DNA of 64,000 nucleotides from Actinomadura meyerae (GCF_900188445.1 NZ_FZOR01000005.1:1-64000), one strand, 5' to 3'. Positions 42,712 to 52,328 are shown, counted from the stretch's first letter. Made by a program: numbers and translations. The notes: generated from the letters alone by a model not told the origin.

Positions 42712-43849
42712 CGGACCCCCGCCCGCTTCCGTTGTGGCCGCTCCCCTGCCGCCTGCTCTTCAGCCGTTCCGCCAGGCGCGCGCGGGCCCGGACGGCCCCG
42801 GCGAAGGCGGCGGCCGAGGGCGTCCGCGCCAGGATGAGCTGCTCGTTGCGCACCGGTGTGGGCCGCCATTTCAGCTTGTACGGCTCGTCGCCGCGCAGCA
42901 GGTTGACGCCCTGGCGGTGCCGGTCCCGGGCGAGGGCGAGGTCCTCGCGGAGCATCATCAGCGACACGTCCACGCGGTCCCGCAGCTCGGGGCTCGCGCC
43001 GTACAGGTAGGCGCCGACGTACCGGTGCCCGATGAGGACGAGGTCGCCGGCGACGAGGCGGCCGTCCCACAGGTAGCGGAGCACGGCGGCGCGCCCGTCC
43101 CGGACCATCCCGGTGGCGGCCTCGGCCAGGTGCCGGCGGAAGCGCTCCCGGGTGTGCTCGGGGTTGATCGGGCGGCCCCGCCACTGGAGGGCGTGCAGGT
43201 CCAGCAGGGCGTGGACGGCCTCGGCCGCCTGCTCGGCCGGGACGCTCTCGGCCGTGATGCCGCGCACGTCGATCTTGCGGAGCTTCGCGCGCATCTTCCC
43301 GGCGGTGCGGCCCGGCAGCCGGGCGAGGACGTCGTCCATGCCGGCGGCCGGGAGTTCGAGGCACACCGACGCCGGGGCCCGCCACGTCCGGCGCGGCCAC
43401 CGCGCGGCGACCGCGTGCGCCGCCGACCCGGGGCGGACCTCGCGCAGGTCGATCGCGCACCAGCCCCGCTCGTCCAGCAGCGCCCGGGTGAGGTGCCGGA
43501 CGGCGCCGTCGCCGTAGACGGGGTCGAGCAGGAAGTCGGTGAAGTCGCTCTGCCCGGCGGCGAGCGGCACCAGCACCGGGAACCCGTACCGGGTGCCCGC
43601 CATCAGCGGCGCCGCCGCGACGAGCCGGCCCCGCCACCGGACGGTGACGAGCCGCAGCCGCCCCCGCGTCCCGTACCAGCCCCACCAGGACTTCAGCCAC
43701 TCGTAGGTCTGGAACGGCGTCGCGGCGGGGCTGCGGTCGTACAGGTCGCGCAGCTCGTCGGCGAGCGTGATGAGGGACTGCTCGTCCCGGTGCACCTCCG
43801 CGGACCATTCGACCGAGGTGGCGGACCGGACGGGTGCGATCGCGGTCAT
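42704..43849 (-). CDS. GNAT/CelD-like acyltransferase
   Basis: A 381-residue protein of the CelD/BcsL or FemAB-like GNAT_6 type, in which two acetyltransferase folds are fused: 'TPFQTYEWLKSWW' and 'LVAAAPLM' in the first half, 'LVAGDLVLIGHRYVGAYLYG' and 'LLRGDEPYKLKW' in the second. Such proteins accompany polysaccharide clusters, where they probably transfer acyl or aminoacyl groups. ATG 43849 overlaps the Wzz-like gene by four bases (ATGA). Confidence 0.88.
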   Translation of the reverse strand: MTAIAPVRSATSVEWSAEVHRDEQSLITLADELRDLYDRSPAATPFQTYEWLKSWWGWYGTRGRLRLVTVRWRGRLVAAAPLMAGTRYGFPVLVPLAAGQSDFTDFLLDPVYGDGAVRHLTRALLDERGWCAIDLREVRPGSAAHAVAARWPRRTWRAPASVCLELPAAGMDDVLARLPGRTAGKMRAKLRKIDVRGITAESVPAEQAAEAVHALLDLHALQWRGRPINPEHTRERFRRHLAEAATGMVRDGRAAVLRYLWDGRLVAGDLVLIGHRYVGAYLYGASPELRDRVDVSLMMLREDLALARDRHRQGVNLLRGDEPYKLKWRPTPVRNEQLILARTPSAAAFAGAVRARARLAERLKSRRQGSGHNGSGRGSGD

Positions 43850-44580
43850 GAGGTCACCTCCACCCGGTCCGCGGCGGCCGGGGCGGGCACGGCCGCGGGC
43901 GGCGGCGGTGGCGCCGCGGCGGCCCGGCTGCCGCGCCGCCCGCTCATGACGGCGGCGCTGAGCCCGGCGAGCAGCACCCCGGTCGCGGTCCCGGCGGCGA
44001 CGCCCAGCGGCAGGTTCGGCGACGACGGCGCCGCCGGCGGCTCGGCGAGCGTCATCAGCGCGACGCGGACGCCGGTGTCGGCGCGGTGCGACGTCCCGTA
44101 GCGGACGAGCGCGTCGGCGGCGGCGTTGGCGAACGCGGCCGCGTCGGCCGCGGTGCGGGCGCTGCCGGCGAGCCGGATCAGCGGCGTGTCCGGCGACGTG
44201 GACGCCTGGATGTGCTCGCGGGTGCCGCCGGGCGCGTGCGGCGGCAGCGGGAGCGTGGAGTAGTCGAGGGTCTCCGGCAGCGGCGCGAGCCGGCCGTACG
44301 CCTGCGCGAAGCTGACCGCCGCCGGGCCGGACTCCCCGTCGCGGGCGTTGACGACGAGGACGAACGCCGTCGCGGTGTAGGTGGTCGGCGCGAGCAGCGC
44401 GTAGCCGAGCCCGCCGAGGAACCCGGCGAGCACGAACGCGAGCGGCAGGCCGAACCGGCGCAGGAAGGCGCCGAGCGGCCCGCGCATCCGCCGGGCGGCG
44501 GCGTCGACCGGGCCGCTCCGCCCGGTTCGCTTCTCCTTGCGTCCGGCAGGCCGCTTCCTGGCGTCACGTGGCGGCATCAT
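43846..44580 (-). CDS. Wzz/CpsC-like chain-length protein
   Basis: A 244-residue two-pass membrane protein. TM1 lies near 43-66 ('LPLAFVLAGFLGGLGYALL') and TM2 near 190-210, enclosing an extracytoplasmic loop, the arrangement of polysaccharide co-polymerases that set chain length. No tyrosine-kinase domain is attached, and none is seen nearby. ATG 44580 (or 44577) overlaps the upstream glycosyltransferase by 14-17 bases. Confidence 0.85.
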   Translation of the reverse strand: MMPPRDARKRPAGRKEKRTGRSGPVDAAARRMRGPLGAFLRRFGLPLAFVLAGFLGGLGYALLAPTTYTATAFVLVVNARDGESGPAAVSFAQAYGRLAPLPETLDYSTLPLPPHAPGGTREHIQASTSPDTPLIRLAGSARTAADAAAFANAAADALVRYGTSHRADTGVRVALMTLAEPPAAPSSPNLPLGVAAGTATGVLLAGLSAAVMSGRRGSRAAAAPPPPPAAVPAPAAADRVEVTS

Positions 44581-45697
44581 GAGCCCTTTCTCGTATCGGA
44601 ACGGTCCCGCGGGCGGCCGGCTCGGGCAGGTACAGCCGGGCGATCGCGGCGGCCTGCTCGGCGATGGCGTAGCGGGCGACGGCGGGCGGCACGCGCGTCC
44701 GGTCCGCGGGCGCGTGCAGGGCGCGGCGCAGTTCCGCGCTCCAGGTCCCGGCGCGGGCGACGGCGGGCACGCGGAGCGCGCCGGGCGCGGAGCCGGGCGG
44801 GAGGTCGTCGAGGGCGGGGCAGGCGGTGTAGCGGACGGGCAGCCCGGCGGCGAGGGCCTCCAGGACGCCGAGCCCGAACGCCTCCTGGGCGGACGGCGCG
44901 GCGAGCACGTCCATCGCGGCGAGGGCGCCGGGCACGTCCGACGTCCCGCCGGTGAAGACGACCGGGACGCGCAGGTCGCGGGCGCGCCGCTCCAGCGCGG
45001 CCCGCTCGGGCCCGGCGCCGACGAGCAGCAGCCGGACGCCGTCGAGCCGGGCGACCGCGTCGATCAGCAGGTCGAACCGCTTGGTCGGGACGAGCCGCCC
45101 GACCGCGCCGACGACCGGTTCGGCGGGGAGGATGCCGAGGCGGCGGCGGGTCGCGGCGCGGCGGGCGGCGTCGAACGCGAACGCGGCGGCGTCGAGGCCG
45201 TTCGGGATGACGGTGGTGCGGCCGGGCGGCACGCCCCAGCCGCGCAGCCGCTCGGCGACGGTCGGCGACACCGCGACGGTCAGCGACCCGAGCCGCTCGG
45301 TCGCCCGGTACAGGGCCCGGATGCCGCGCGTCGTCGCCCGCCCCTCGATGTGGCCGTCGCCGAGCGAGTGCTCGGTGGCGATGACGCGGGGCGTCCCGGC
45401 GATGCGCGCCGCGATCCGGCCGTAGACGCACGCCCGGTACAGGTGCGTGTGGACGACGTCGTAGCCGCCGCGCCGGATCAGCCGCACGAGCCGGGGCAGC
45501 GCCGCGAGGTCCCGGTTGCCGCGCATCCCGATCGCGTGGACGGGCACGCCGCTGCGGCGCATCTCCGCGCCGAGCGTCCCGGTGCGGGTGAGCGTCGCGA
45601 CCTCGCACTCGACCGGCAGGTGCCGCAGCAGCAGCGCGAGCTGGCGTTCCGCGCCGCCGTACTCCAGCCCGGTGATGACGTGCAGGACGCGGGTCAC
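44564..45697 (-). CDS. glycosyltransferase family 4 protein
   Basis: A 377-residue GT-B enzyme. It begins 'TRVLHVITGLEYGGAERQL', the GT4 acceptor-site pattern, and has 'VGAVGRLVPTKRFDLLIDAVARL' and 'APSAQEAFGLGVLEALAAGLPV' with the E-x7-E pair. GTG 45697 overlaps the deacetylase stop by four bases (GTGA). A long frame extends upstream but lies inside the deacetylase gene and is not coding. Adds one sugar of the polysaccharide unit; donor unknown. Confidence 0.92.
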   Translation of the reverse strand: MTRVLHVITGLEYGGAERQLALLLRHLPVECEVATLTRTGTLGAEMRRSGVPVHAIGMRGNRDLAALPRLVRLIRRGGYDVVHTHLYRACVYGRIAARIAGTPRVIATEHSLGDGHIEGRATTRGIRALYRATERLGSLTVAVSPTVAERLRGWGVPPGRTTVIPNGLDAAAFAFDAARRAATRRRLGILPAEPVVGAVGRLVPTKRFDLLIDAVARLDGVRLLLVGAGPERAALERRARDLRVPVVFTGGTSDVPGALAAMDVLAAPSAQEAFGLGVLEALAAGLPVRYTACPALDDLPPGSAPGALRVPAVARAGTWSAELRRALHAPADRTRVPPAVARYAIAEQAAAIARLYLPEPAARGTVPIRERAHDAAT

Positions 45698-46452
45698 ACG
45701 TGGCTCCGGCGGCGCAGCTCGTGCCGGACGAGCTTGGCGCGCAGCCGCAGCGGCCCGTCCCGGTCGCCGATGTAGGTGCGGGGCAGCGCGTGCCGCGACG
45801 GCTCCTCCGGCCGGATGTCGCAGGCGTGGTCGTACCCGGCGGCGCGCACCGCCTCGACCTCGCGGGCGGTGGCGTGCCCGTAGGGGTAGGCGAACCCGGT
45901 GACCGGCGCCTCGATGATCTCCTCCAGGGCGGCGCGGCTCTCCTCCAGCTCCTCGCGCAGCTCGGTGTCGTCGGTCCCGGGGAGGGAGACGTGGTGGCGG
46001 CCGTGCGAGGCGACCTCCATCCCGGCGCCCGCGACGGTCCGGATCTGGTCGGCGGTCATCAGCGGCTTGCGGGGGCCGTCGTCCCACGCGTTGTAGGTGC
46101 CGATCCGGCCCGACACGACGTACACGGTCGCGCCGAACCCGTACCGCAGCAGCGCCGGGACGGCCCGGGTCGCGAAGTCGGCGTAGCCGTCGTCGAAGGT
46201 CAGCCCGACGAGGCCGCGGGCCCGCCCGGCGGCGTGCGCGTCCAGCAGCTCGGCCATCGCGACGCCGCGCAGGCCGCGGGCCCGCAGCCAGGCGAGCTGC
46301 CGCTCGAACCGGGCCGGCGACACCGTGACCAGGTGCGGGTCCTCATCGAAATGGTCGACCGAGTGGTACATCAGCACCAGCGGGACCGGCCGGATCACCT
46401 CCGGCGGGCGGTCCGGTCCGGTCACTCTCGCGGGTTCGGTCGGCTGGCTCAC
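45694..46452 (-). CDS. polysaccharide deacetylase family protein
   Basis: A 252-residue NodB-homology protein. The metal-binding and catalytic motifs are 'LTFDDGYAD' (Asp pair), 'EVASHGRHHVSL' (His residues) and 'GFAYPYG'. GTG at 46452 is preceded by GGGGGAGA; the frame opens further to 46518. No signal peptide, so it probably acts at the cytoplasmic face on lipid-linked sugars or the start is misjudged. It overlaps the flippase gene's 3' end by 110 bases. Confidence 0.87.
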   Translation of the reverse strand: MSQPTEPARVTGPDRPPEVIRPVPLVLMYHSVDHFDEDPHLVTVSPARFERQLAWLRARGLRGVAMAELLDAHAAGRARGLVGLTFDDGYADFATRAVPALLRYGFGATVYVVSGRIGTYNAWDDGPRKPLMTADQIRTVAGAGMEVASHGRHHVSLPGTDDTELREELEESRAALEEIIEAPVTGFAYPYGHATAREVEAVRAAGYDHACDIRPEEPSRHALPRTYIGDRDGPLRLRAKLVRHELRRRSHV

Positions 46453-48019
46453 TGGTCTCCCCCGATTCGGTCCGGCCGCGCGCGCCGCGGCGCGACCGCA
46501 AAGCGATCCATGGAGCAACGAGGTCGGGCCCCGCCAGGACGGTCAGGGCCGCGAAGGCGGCGGTGACGGCGGCACCGCCGGCGGCGAGCTGGACGAGCGC
46601 CGGCGCCCCGGCGAGGCCGCGGGCGGCGAGCGCGCCCGCCGCGCAGGCCCCGGCGGCGGCGAGCGCCAGCCGGGACACGTCGGCGGCGATCCGGCGCGGC
46701 GCGAGCGGCGCGACGTCGCGGCGCAGCCCGCCGAGCAGCAGGACGGCGGCGAGCGTGATCCCGGCGGCGTTGGCGGCGGCGAGCGCGAGCGTCCCGGCGG
46801 ACGCCGCGAACGCGCTCCCGGCGGCGGCGGTCACGGCGAGGCCGAGCGCGAGCACCCGGGCGGGCCGCCAGGTCGGCCGCCGCTGCGCGAAGAACGCGCG
46901 GGCCGCGAGGCCGACCGCCGACTGCCCCCACAGGCCGAGCGCGTACACCCGCATGATCGACGCGGTGCCGGCGGTGTCCGCGGCGGTGAACTCGCCGTGC
47001 TCGAACAGCACCCGGATGATGACGGGCGCGAACGCCACCAGGTACGCGGTCGCCGCCAGCACCATCGCGCTCGCCACCACGAGGTCCTGCCGGATGCGGA
47101 GGGCGACCCGCCGGGTGTCGCCGTCCGCCGAGGCCCGCGCCAGCCTCGGGAACGTCACCGTGACGATCAGCAGCGACAGCACCATCGGCACTTGCGCGAC
47201 CTTCTGCGCGTAGTTCAGCTGCGAGATCGACCCGGCGGACAGCTCCGACCCGAGGAACCGCTCGACGAACACCTGCGCCTGCCGCGTCACCGTGTAGACG
47301 ACGACCGGCGCGAGGGCGGCGGCCCCGATCCGCCAGTCGGCGTTCCCGCCCCTCGGACCGGCCGGGACGGCGGGGCCCTCGCGGAGGCACCGGGCGAAGG
47401 CCGGCGCCTGGACCGCGACCATCAGCAGGCTGCCGCAGGCGACGCCGACGGCCGCGCTGGTGATCCCGGCGACTCCGGACAGGCCCGCGATCAGCGCGAG
47501 GATGCCGACGTTGTAGGCCGCGTAGATCGCGGCGGGCGGGCCGAAGCGGTGGTGGGCGCGCAGTGTGGCGCTCATGAAGCCCGCGACGCCGAACGTCACG
47601 ACGGTGACGGCCGTCAGCCGCACGCACATCACGGCGGCGCCGTCCTCGGCCAGGCCGGGCGCCAGGACGTCCACCACGACCGGGGCCGCGACCGCGAGCG
47701 TCACCGTGACCACCGCCAGGCCGAGCACCATGCGCGGCAGCGCCGAGCCGACGAGCGGGCGCACCCCGTCGCCGCGCGCCAGCAGCCGGGTGACGACCGG
47801 GACGATGAGCAGCGCCATCGCGTCCTCGATGAGCAGCGGCGACACCGTCTCCGGGATCGTCCACGCGACGAGGAACGCGTCGGTGCTGCCGCTCGCGCCG
47901 AACATGTGCGCCATCACCAGGTCGCGGGCGAACCCGAGCGCGGTGCCCGCGGCGATCAGCACCCCCGACAGCGCGGCGGCGCGCCCGACGGAGACCGCGC
48001 GCTCGCCCGGCGCGGTCAT
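46343..48019 (-). CDS. MurJ/Wzx-like lipid-linked oligosaccharide flippase
   Basis: A 558-residue membrane protein of the MVF superfamily with about 13-14 hydrophobic segments, beginning 'SVGRAAALSGVLIAAGTALGFARDLVMAHMFGASGSTDAFLVAW', the MurJ signature. In this operon it probably flips the lipid-linked repeat unit rather than lipid II. ATG 48019 overlaps the ligase stop by four bases. Its hydrophilic last 40 residues overlap the next gene by 110 bases and look unconstrained. Confidence 0.88.
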   Translation of the reverse strand: MTAPGERAVSVGRAAALSGVLIAAGTALGFARDLVMAHMFGASGSTDAFLVAWTIPETVSPLLIEDAMALLIVPVVTRLLARGDGVRPLVGSALPRMVLGLAVVTVTLAVAAPVVVDVLAPGLAEDGAAVMCVRLTAVTVVTFGVAGFMSATLRAHHRFGPPAAIYAAYNVGILALIAGLSGVAGITSAAVGVACGSLLMVAVQAPAFARCLREGPAVPAGPRGGNADWRIGAAALAPVVVYTVTRQAQVFVERFLGSELSAGSISQLNYAQKVAQVPMVLSLLIVTVTFPRLARASADGDTRRVALRIRQDLVVASAMVLAATAYLVAFAPVIIRVLFEHGEFTAADTAGTASIMRVYALGLWGQSAVGLAARAFFAQRRPTWRPARVLALGLAVTAAAGSAFAASAGTLALAAANAAGITLAAVLLLGGLRRDVAPLAPRRIAADVSRLALAAAGACAAGALAARGLAGAPALVQLAAGGAAVTAAFAALTVLAGPDLVAPWIALRSRRGARGRTESGETSEPADRTRESDRTGPPAGGDPAGPAGADVPLGRPFR

Positions 48020-49317
48020 TCCCGCACCGTCCCGAAGGAGCGCACGGCGACCGCGCCGAGCACGACGGCGGTGAGCGCGCACGTCGGCCCGCCCATGTCC
48101 GCGTACAGGAAGTTGACCAGGAGGAACGCCAGCAGTGCGGTGGCCGCGAGCCAGCACGGGTCGCGGACGTCGCGGCGCCTCCACAGCCCGGCGACGAGTG
48201 CGGCGAGCAGCGCGCCGAACCCGGCGAGGCCCAGCGCGCCCTGCTCGGACAGCACCAGCAGGTACTGGTCGTGCGGCGACAGCAGCGGCTGCCGCATGTA
48301 GCCGTTGACCGGGTCGGCGGTCTCGCTGCCGGACGACAGCTCGATGCCGGCGTAGGTGTCGCGGTAGGCCGCGAAGTTCTTCACGCCGACGCCGGTGACG
48401 GGGTGGTCCTCCCAGATCCGGACGGCGGCGGCCCACAGGTTGTAGCGGTCGTCCACGGAACGGTCGGGCTGGGTGATCGACGCGGCCATCGACTTGGACC
48501 GCTCGACGACGGCCCCGCCGCCGCCTCCCACCGCCGCGAGCACCACCAGCAGCGCGCCGCAGCAGACCAGCACCTTGACCGCCGTCCACCGGTCGAAGAG
48601 CACCAGGGTGAGGACGGCGGCGGCACCGAGCGCGAGCCACGTGCCGCGGCTCAGCGCGAGCGCGAGCGCGGCCGCCAGCACACCGAGGCCGGCCAGCGCG
48701 GCCGGGACGGCGAGGCCGCGCACCCGCGCCGGGGCGCGGCCGGGCGCGGTCACCGCGAACGCGGTCAGGATGAGGAACGCGAACCCGGCGACGATCGACA
48801 TCGCCATCACGTCGAGGGCGCCGAACGTGCCGACGGCCCGGATGTTCCGGCCGTCCAGCGACGCGCCGTTGCCGGTGAGCGACTGCCAGATCCCGTACCC
48901 GGCCTCCCCCAGCCCGAGCCCGAGCAGCGCGGACAGGACGATCGCGAGGTCGCGGCGGTCCCGGACGAGCAGCACGACCGCCAGCGGCACCAGCACGAAG
49001 ATCTGCAGGTCGCGGACGAAGCCGACCGCGCTCGTCCCGATGTCGGCGGAGTGGACGGTGCTGACCCCGAGCGCCGCCACCAGCGGCCCGAACGCGGCGA
49101 ACGCCGCGCGCGGCAGCGCGACCCGGCCGGTGGCCACCTGGAAGACCGCGACCAGCACGAGCGCGGCGCTGGCCATGTCCCCGGCGGTGACCTGGACGCC
49201 GGGCCCGAACGCCCGCGCGCCCGGCGGGAGCCCGGTGCACGCCACGGTCGCGGCGACCAGCCAGCTCGGCCGGCGCGGCAGCCGGATCGCCGGGACGGGG
49301 GCGGCGAGAACGGTCAT
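48016..49317 (-). CDS. O-antigen ligase/polymerase family protein
   Basis: A 433-residue membrane protein with about 11 hydrophobic segments and the Wzy/WaaL-type core 'LALALSRGTWLALGAAAVLTL'; a large periplasmic-type loop ('DDRYNLWAAAVRIWEDHPVTGVGVKNFAAYRD') precedes 'SPHDQYLLVLSEQGALGL', both characteristic of the O-antigen ligase domain. Probably polymerises the repeat unit. ATG 49317 overlaps the sugar transferase stop by four bases. Confidence 0.9.
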   Translation of the reverse strand: MTVLAAPVPAIRLPRRPSWLVAATVACTGLPPGARAFGPGVQVTAGDMASAALVLVAVFQVATGRVALPRAAFAAFGPLVAALGVSTVHSADIGTSAVGFVRDLQIFVLVPLAVVLLVRDRRDLAIVLSALLGLGLGEAGYGIWQSLTGNGASLDGRNIRAVGTFGALDVMAMSIVAGFAFLILTAFAVTAPGRAPARVRGLAVPAALAGLGVLAAALALALSRGTWLALGAAAVLTLVLFDRWTAVKVLVCCGALLVVLAAVGGGGGAVVERSKSMAASITQPDRSVDDRYNLWAAAVRIWEDHPVTGVGVKNFAAYRDTYAGIELSSGSETADPVNGYMRQPLLSPHDQYLLVLSEQGALGLAGFGALLAALVAGLWRRRDVRDPCWLAATALLAFLLVNFLYADMGGPTCALTAVVLGAVAVRSFGTVRE

Positions 49318-50729
49318 CCGGCGTCCCGGCAGAGCATCGCGCGCGCGGTCAGCAGCAGGATCTTCAGGTCGCCGCCGAACGACCAGTGGTCGATGTAGTG
49401 GTTGTCGAGCCGCGCCCGCAGCTCGATGGACGTGTCGCCGCGGAACCCGTGCACCTGCGCCCAGCCCGTCATCCCCACCGGGACGCGGTGCCGCAGCGCG
49501 TAGCCGGGGCAGGTGCGCGCGAACTGCTCCACGAAATGGGGCCGTTCCGGACGGGGCCCGACGAGGCTCATGTCGCCGCGGACCACGTTCCACAGCTGCG
49601 GGAGCTCGTCCAGCGACGTGTCGCGCAGGAACCGGCCGACCCGGCCCATCCGCGCGTCGTTCTTGACCGTCCAGCGGGTGTCGGACTCGGTCTCGTCGAC
49701 CGGCTTCAGCGTCCGGAACTTCAGCAGCACGAACTCCGCGCCGCCGAGCCCGACCCGCCGCTGCCGGAACAGCACCCCCGGACCGCCTTCGAGCCGCACG
49801 GCGACCGCGCACGCGGCGAGCACCGGCAGCGCGACGACCAGCAGCACCGACCCGAGCACGGCGTCCAGGACCCGCTTCGCGCGCCGCGCCGCCGGGTCGC
49901 GGAGCCGCCAGTCGACCCGCGCGCACGGCAGCCCGGCGAGGTACTCGCACCGCGCCGCCGCCACCGGCAGCACGTCCGACGGGGGCCGGACGAGCAGGGT
50001 CTCGCACGGCAGCCCGACCGAGACGCGCAGCACCGCGCCGAGATGCTCGGGGTGGACGTCCTCGGCGACGACGACCAGCGTCCCGACGCCGTGCTCGGCG
50101 ACGAGCGCCGGCAGGTCGGCGGTCTCCCCGAGCACCGGCGCCGCCGCGGGCCGTCCCGCCGCCACCTGCCCGACCGCCGCCAGCCCGAGCTCGCCGCGCT
50201 CGCGCAGGATGTCGACCACGTGCGCGGCCGTCGCGCCCGTCCCGACGACGAGCGCCCGCCGCGGCCGGGCCCGGCGGCACCGGTACGTCCGGACGGCGGC
50301 GTTCACGAACGCGCGGAAGCCGAGCGACATCGTCGCCGCCACCGCCACCGCCCACAGCAGCGCCCTGGCCGGATGCGGCAGCAGCACCGCCGCGACGGCG
50401 CCGACGGCGAGGATCCGGGCGAGCAGCGGCGGGGCGTCGGCCAGCAGCGAGGGGCTGCGGCGCGTCCGGTACAGCCCGCCGGAGGCGTTCGCCGCGACGA
50501 CGGCCAGCGCGGCGACCGCCGGTGCCGCGAACGCCGACGCGAGGCCGCTCCGGGACATGGAGACGCCGACGGCCATCGCCCACCCGTCCACCACGGCGAC
50601 GCACGCGGGCCCCAGCGCGGGCAGTGCCCGCGACCCGCGCCCCGGCGGCAGGGCGACGGCCTCCACCGGCGCGAGATCCGCGGGACCGGCGCCCGTGTCG
50701 ATCGACGGGCTCAACCCCTGGGCTCTCAT
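49314..50729 (-). CDS. exopolysaccharide sugar-phosphate transferase (polyprenyl-P priming)
   Basis: A 471-residue priming glycosyltransferase. Four N-terminal membrane segments and a central nucleotide-binding-like region precede the catalytic domain (from about 285) with 'RQRRVGLGGAEFVLLKFRTL', 'DELPQLWNVVRGDMSLVGPRPE' and 'VPVGMTGWAQVHGFRGDT', the bacterial sugar-transferase pattern. It loads the first sugar-phosphate on undecaprenyl phosphate and is the first gene of the operon. ATG 50729 has AAGGGA eight bases upstream; an upstream GTG at 50759 lacks a site. Confidence 0.92.
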   Translation of the reverse strand: MRAQGLSPSIDTGAGPADLAPVEAVALPPGRGSRALPALGPACVAVVDGWAMAVGVSMSRSGLASAFAAPAVAALAVVAANASGGLYRTRRSPSLLADAPPLLARILAVGAVAAVLLPHPARALLWAVAVAATMSLGFRAFVNAAVRTYRCRRARPRRALVVGTGATAAHVVDILRERGELGLAAVGQVAAGRPAAAPVLGETADLPALVAEHGVGTLVVVAEDVHPEHLGAVLRVSVGLPCETLLVRPPSDVLPVAAARCEYLAGLPCARVDWRLRDPAARRAKRVLDAVLGSVLLVVALPVLAACAVAVRLEGGPGVLFRQRRVGLGGAEFVLLKFRTLKPVDETESDTRWTVKNDARMGRVGRFLRDTSLDELPQLWNVVRGDMSLVGPRPERPHFVEQFARTCPGYALRHRVPVGMTGWAQVHGFRGDTSIELRARLDNHYIDHWSFGGDLKILLLTARAMLCRDAG

Positions 50730-51077
50730 CGCACGTCCCTTCACCAGACAAGAACTCACCGGGAGGTGACTTTGCGGAGGCCGTCACGGGCGGCCACGCT
50801 CAGCATCGCAACTGGTCAGAGCGCGGATCGCCGCTTTTAACCGGCCGCACCACAGTCTTGAAGAGAAGATCGACGGAGTGCCCCGAGCGTCAGCGGACCC
50901 GAAAGATCCGCCGAATCGGCCCCCGGACGCGAACCTTCGGGGGACCATGGACGTCCTAACTGATCGGACGCCGCCACCTGGCCGTCACGCCCCCCGGCGG
51001 GACGGGAATAAGGGCCGTTCCGTAAGCGATCTTGTTGCCGTCCCGCGGCGCGCGGGCGGACTGGATGAAGGAGCACG
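50730..51077. other. divergent promoter region of the polysaccharide operon and Ldt gene
   Basis: No gene is seen. A lower-GC patch near 50830-50870 contains minus-strand elements TTCAAG and TTAAAA 16 bases apart, a possible promoter for the polysaccharide operon. GAAGGAGCACG precedes the Ldt GTG. Confidence 0.35.
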
Positions 51078-52310
51078 GTGCGAGGTAAGGCTCTGGTGAT
51101 GGTGCTGGTCCTGGGGCTGGCGACCGCGTGCGGAGGCGGCGGTGGGCAGGCCGGCGGCACGACCGCGAAGGGCGGCGACGACGGTACGCCGCAGGTGACG
51201 ATCAGCCCGGCGGACGGCAGCGGCAAGGCGCGCCCCGACCGGGGCGTCACGGTGAAGGCCGCCGGCGGCACGCTCGGCACGGTCTCGGTCAAGCTGAAGG
51301 GCGCCGACGTCCCCGGCGCGTTCTCCCCCGACAAGACGACCTGGCGCTCCACCTGGACGCTCCAGCCCGGCGGCCGCTACCAGGTGTCGGCGACCGCGAC
51401 GTCCGCCAAGGGCAAGACCACCACCGCGACCAGCGCCTTCCGCACCAGCCGCGCCACCGCCCTCACCCGTGTCAACAACGTCGTGCCCAGCGAGAACGAG
51501 ACCGTCGGCACCGGCATGCCGGTCTTCGTCCAGTTCAACAAGGCCGTCCCGGAGAAGGCCAAGCCCGCCATCGAGCGCGCCACCGAGATCTCCTCGACGA
51601 CCCCCACCGAGGGCGCCTGGCGCTGGCTCAGCGCGGGCGAGTCCTTCAACGGCCTCCCCTCGATGGTGTTCCGCCCGAAGCACCCGTGGAAGCCGCACCA
51701 GCGCGTCACCGTCAAGGTCCACTACGCCGGCCTGCGGATCGGCGACAACGTGTTCGGCGACAAGGACGTCACCCGCACCTTCAAGGTCGGCGACTCCCAC
51801 GTCATCAGCATCAGCGCCAAGACGCACCGCCTGACCGTCAAGAAGAACGGCCGCACCGTCCGCAACTGGGGCGTCAGCCTCGGCGCCGGTGGCGACGTCC
51901 AGCGCGACGGCGTCGACCACCTGCTCACCACCAGCGGCATCCACCTCACCATGGACCACGTCCGCCTGGAGCGGATGCGCCCGCCGGGCAAGAAGAAGGG
52001 CGACCCGGGGTGGTACGACGAGAAGGTCCCGTGGGCGACCCGCATCTCCAACAGCGGCGAGTACATCCACCAGAACATGGACGACCCGACCTGCCTCGGT
52101 AAGCGCAACTGCAGCCACGGCTGCGTCCGGTCGCCCGCCGCCGACGCCCAGTGGTTCTTCCACTGGTCCTACCGCGGCGACATCGTCAAGATCACCGGTA
52201 CCAAGCGCAGCCTCCAGTGGACGAACGGCTGGGGCTACTGGCAGATGCCCTTCACCAAGTGGACCGAGGGCAGCGCGCTCAAGAAGTCGCTGACCACCGC
52301 CAAGGCCTGA
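51078..52310 (+). CDS. L,D-transpeptidase lipoprotein
   Basis: A 410-residue exported enzyme forming 3-3 peptidoglycan cross-links. A signal peptide ends in a lipobox-like 'LATAC' (Cys18). Two Ig-like domains follow ('VTISPADGSGKARPDRGVTVKAAGG' and 'TRVNNVVPSENETVGTGMPVFVQF'), then the YkuD catalytic domain, with His in 'IHQNM' and the nucleophile Cys349 in 'NCSHGCVR'. A C-terminal Trp/Lys-rich tail is typical of actinobacterial LdtB-like proteins. GTG start with GGAG upstream. Confidence 0.92.
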   Translation: MRGKALVMVLVLGLATACGGGGGQAGGTTAKGGDDGTPQVTISPADGSGKARPDRGVTVKAAGGTLGTVSVKLKGADVPGAFSPDKTTWRSTWTLQPGGRYQVSATATSAKGKTTTATSAFRTSRATALTRVNNVVPSENETVGTGMPVFVQFNKAVPEKAKPAIERATEISSTTPTEGAWRWLSAGESFNGLPSMVFRPKHPWKPHQRVTVKVHYAGLRIGDNVFGDKDVTRTFKVGDSHVISISAKTHRLTVKKNGRTVRNWGVSLGAGGDVQRDGVDHLLTTSGIHLTMDHVRLERMRPPGKKKGDPGWYDEKVPWATRISNSGEYIHQNMDDPTCLGKRNCSHGCVRSPAADAQWFFHWSYRGDIVKITGTKRSLQWTNGWGYWQMPFTKWTEGSALKKSLTTAKA

Positions 52311-52328
52311 CCCCTACTCGCGCGGCCG

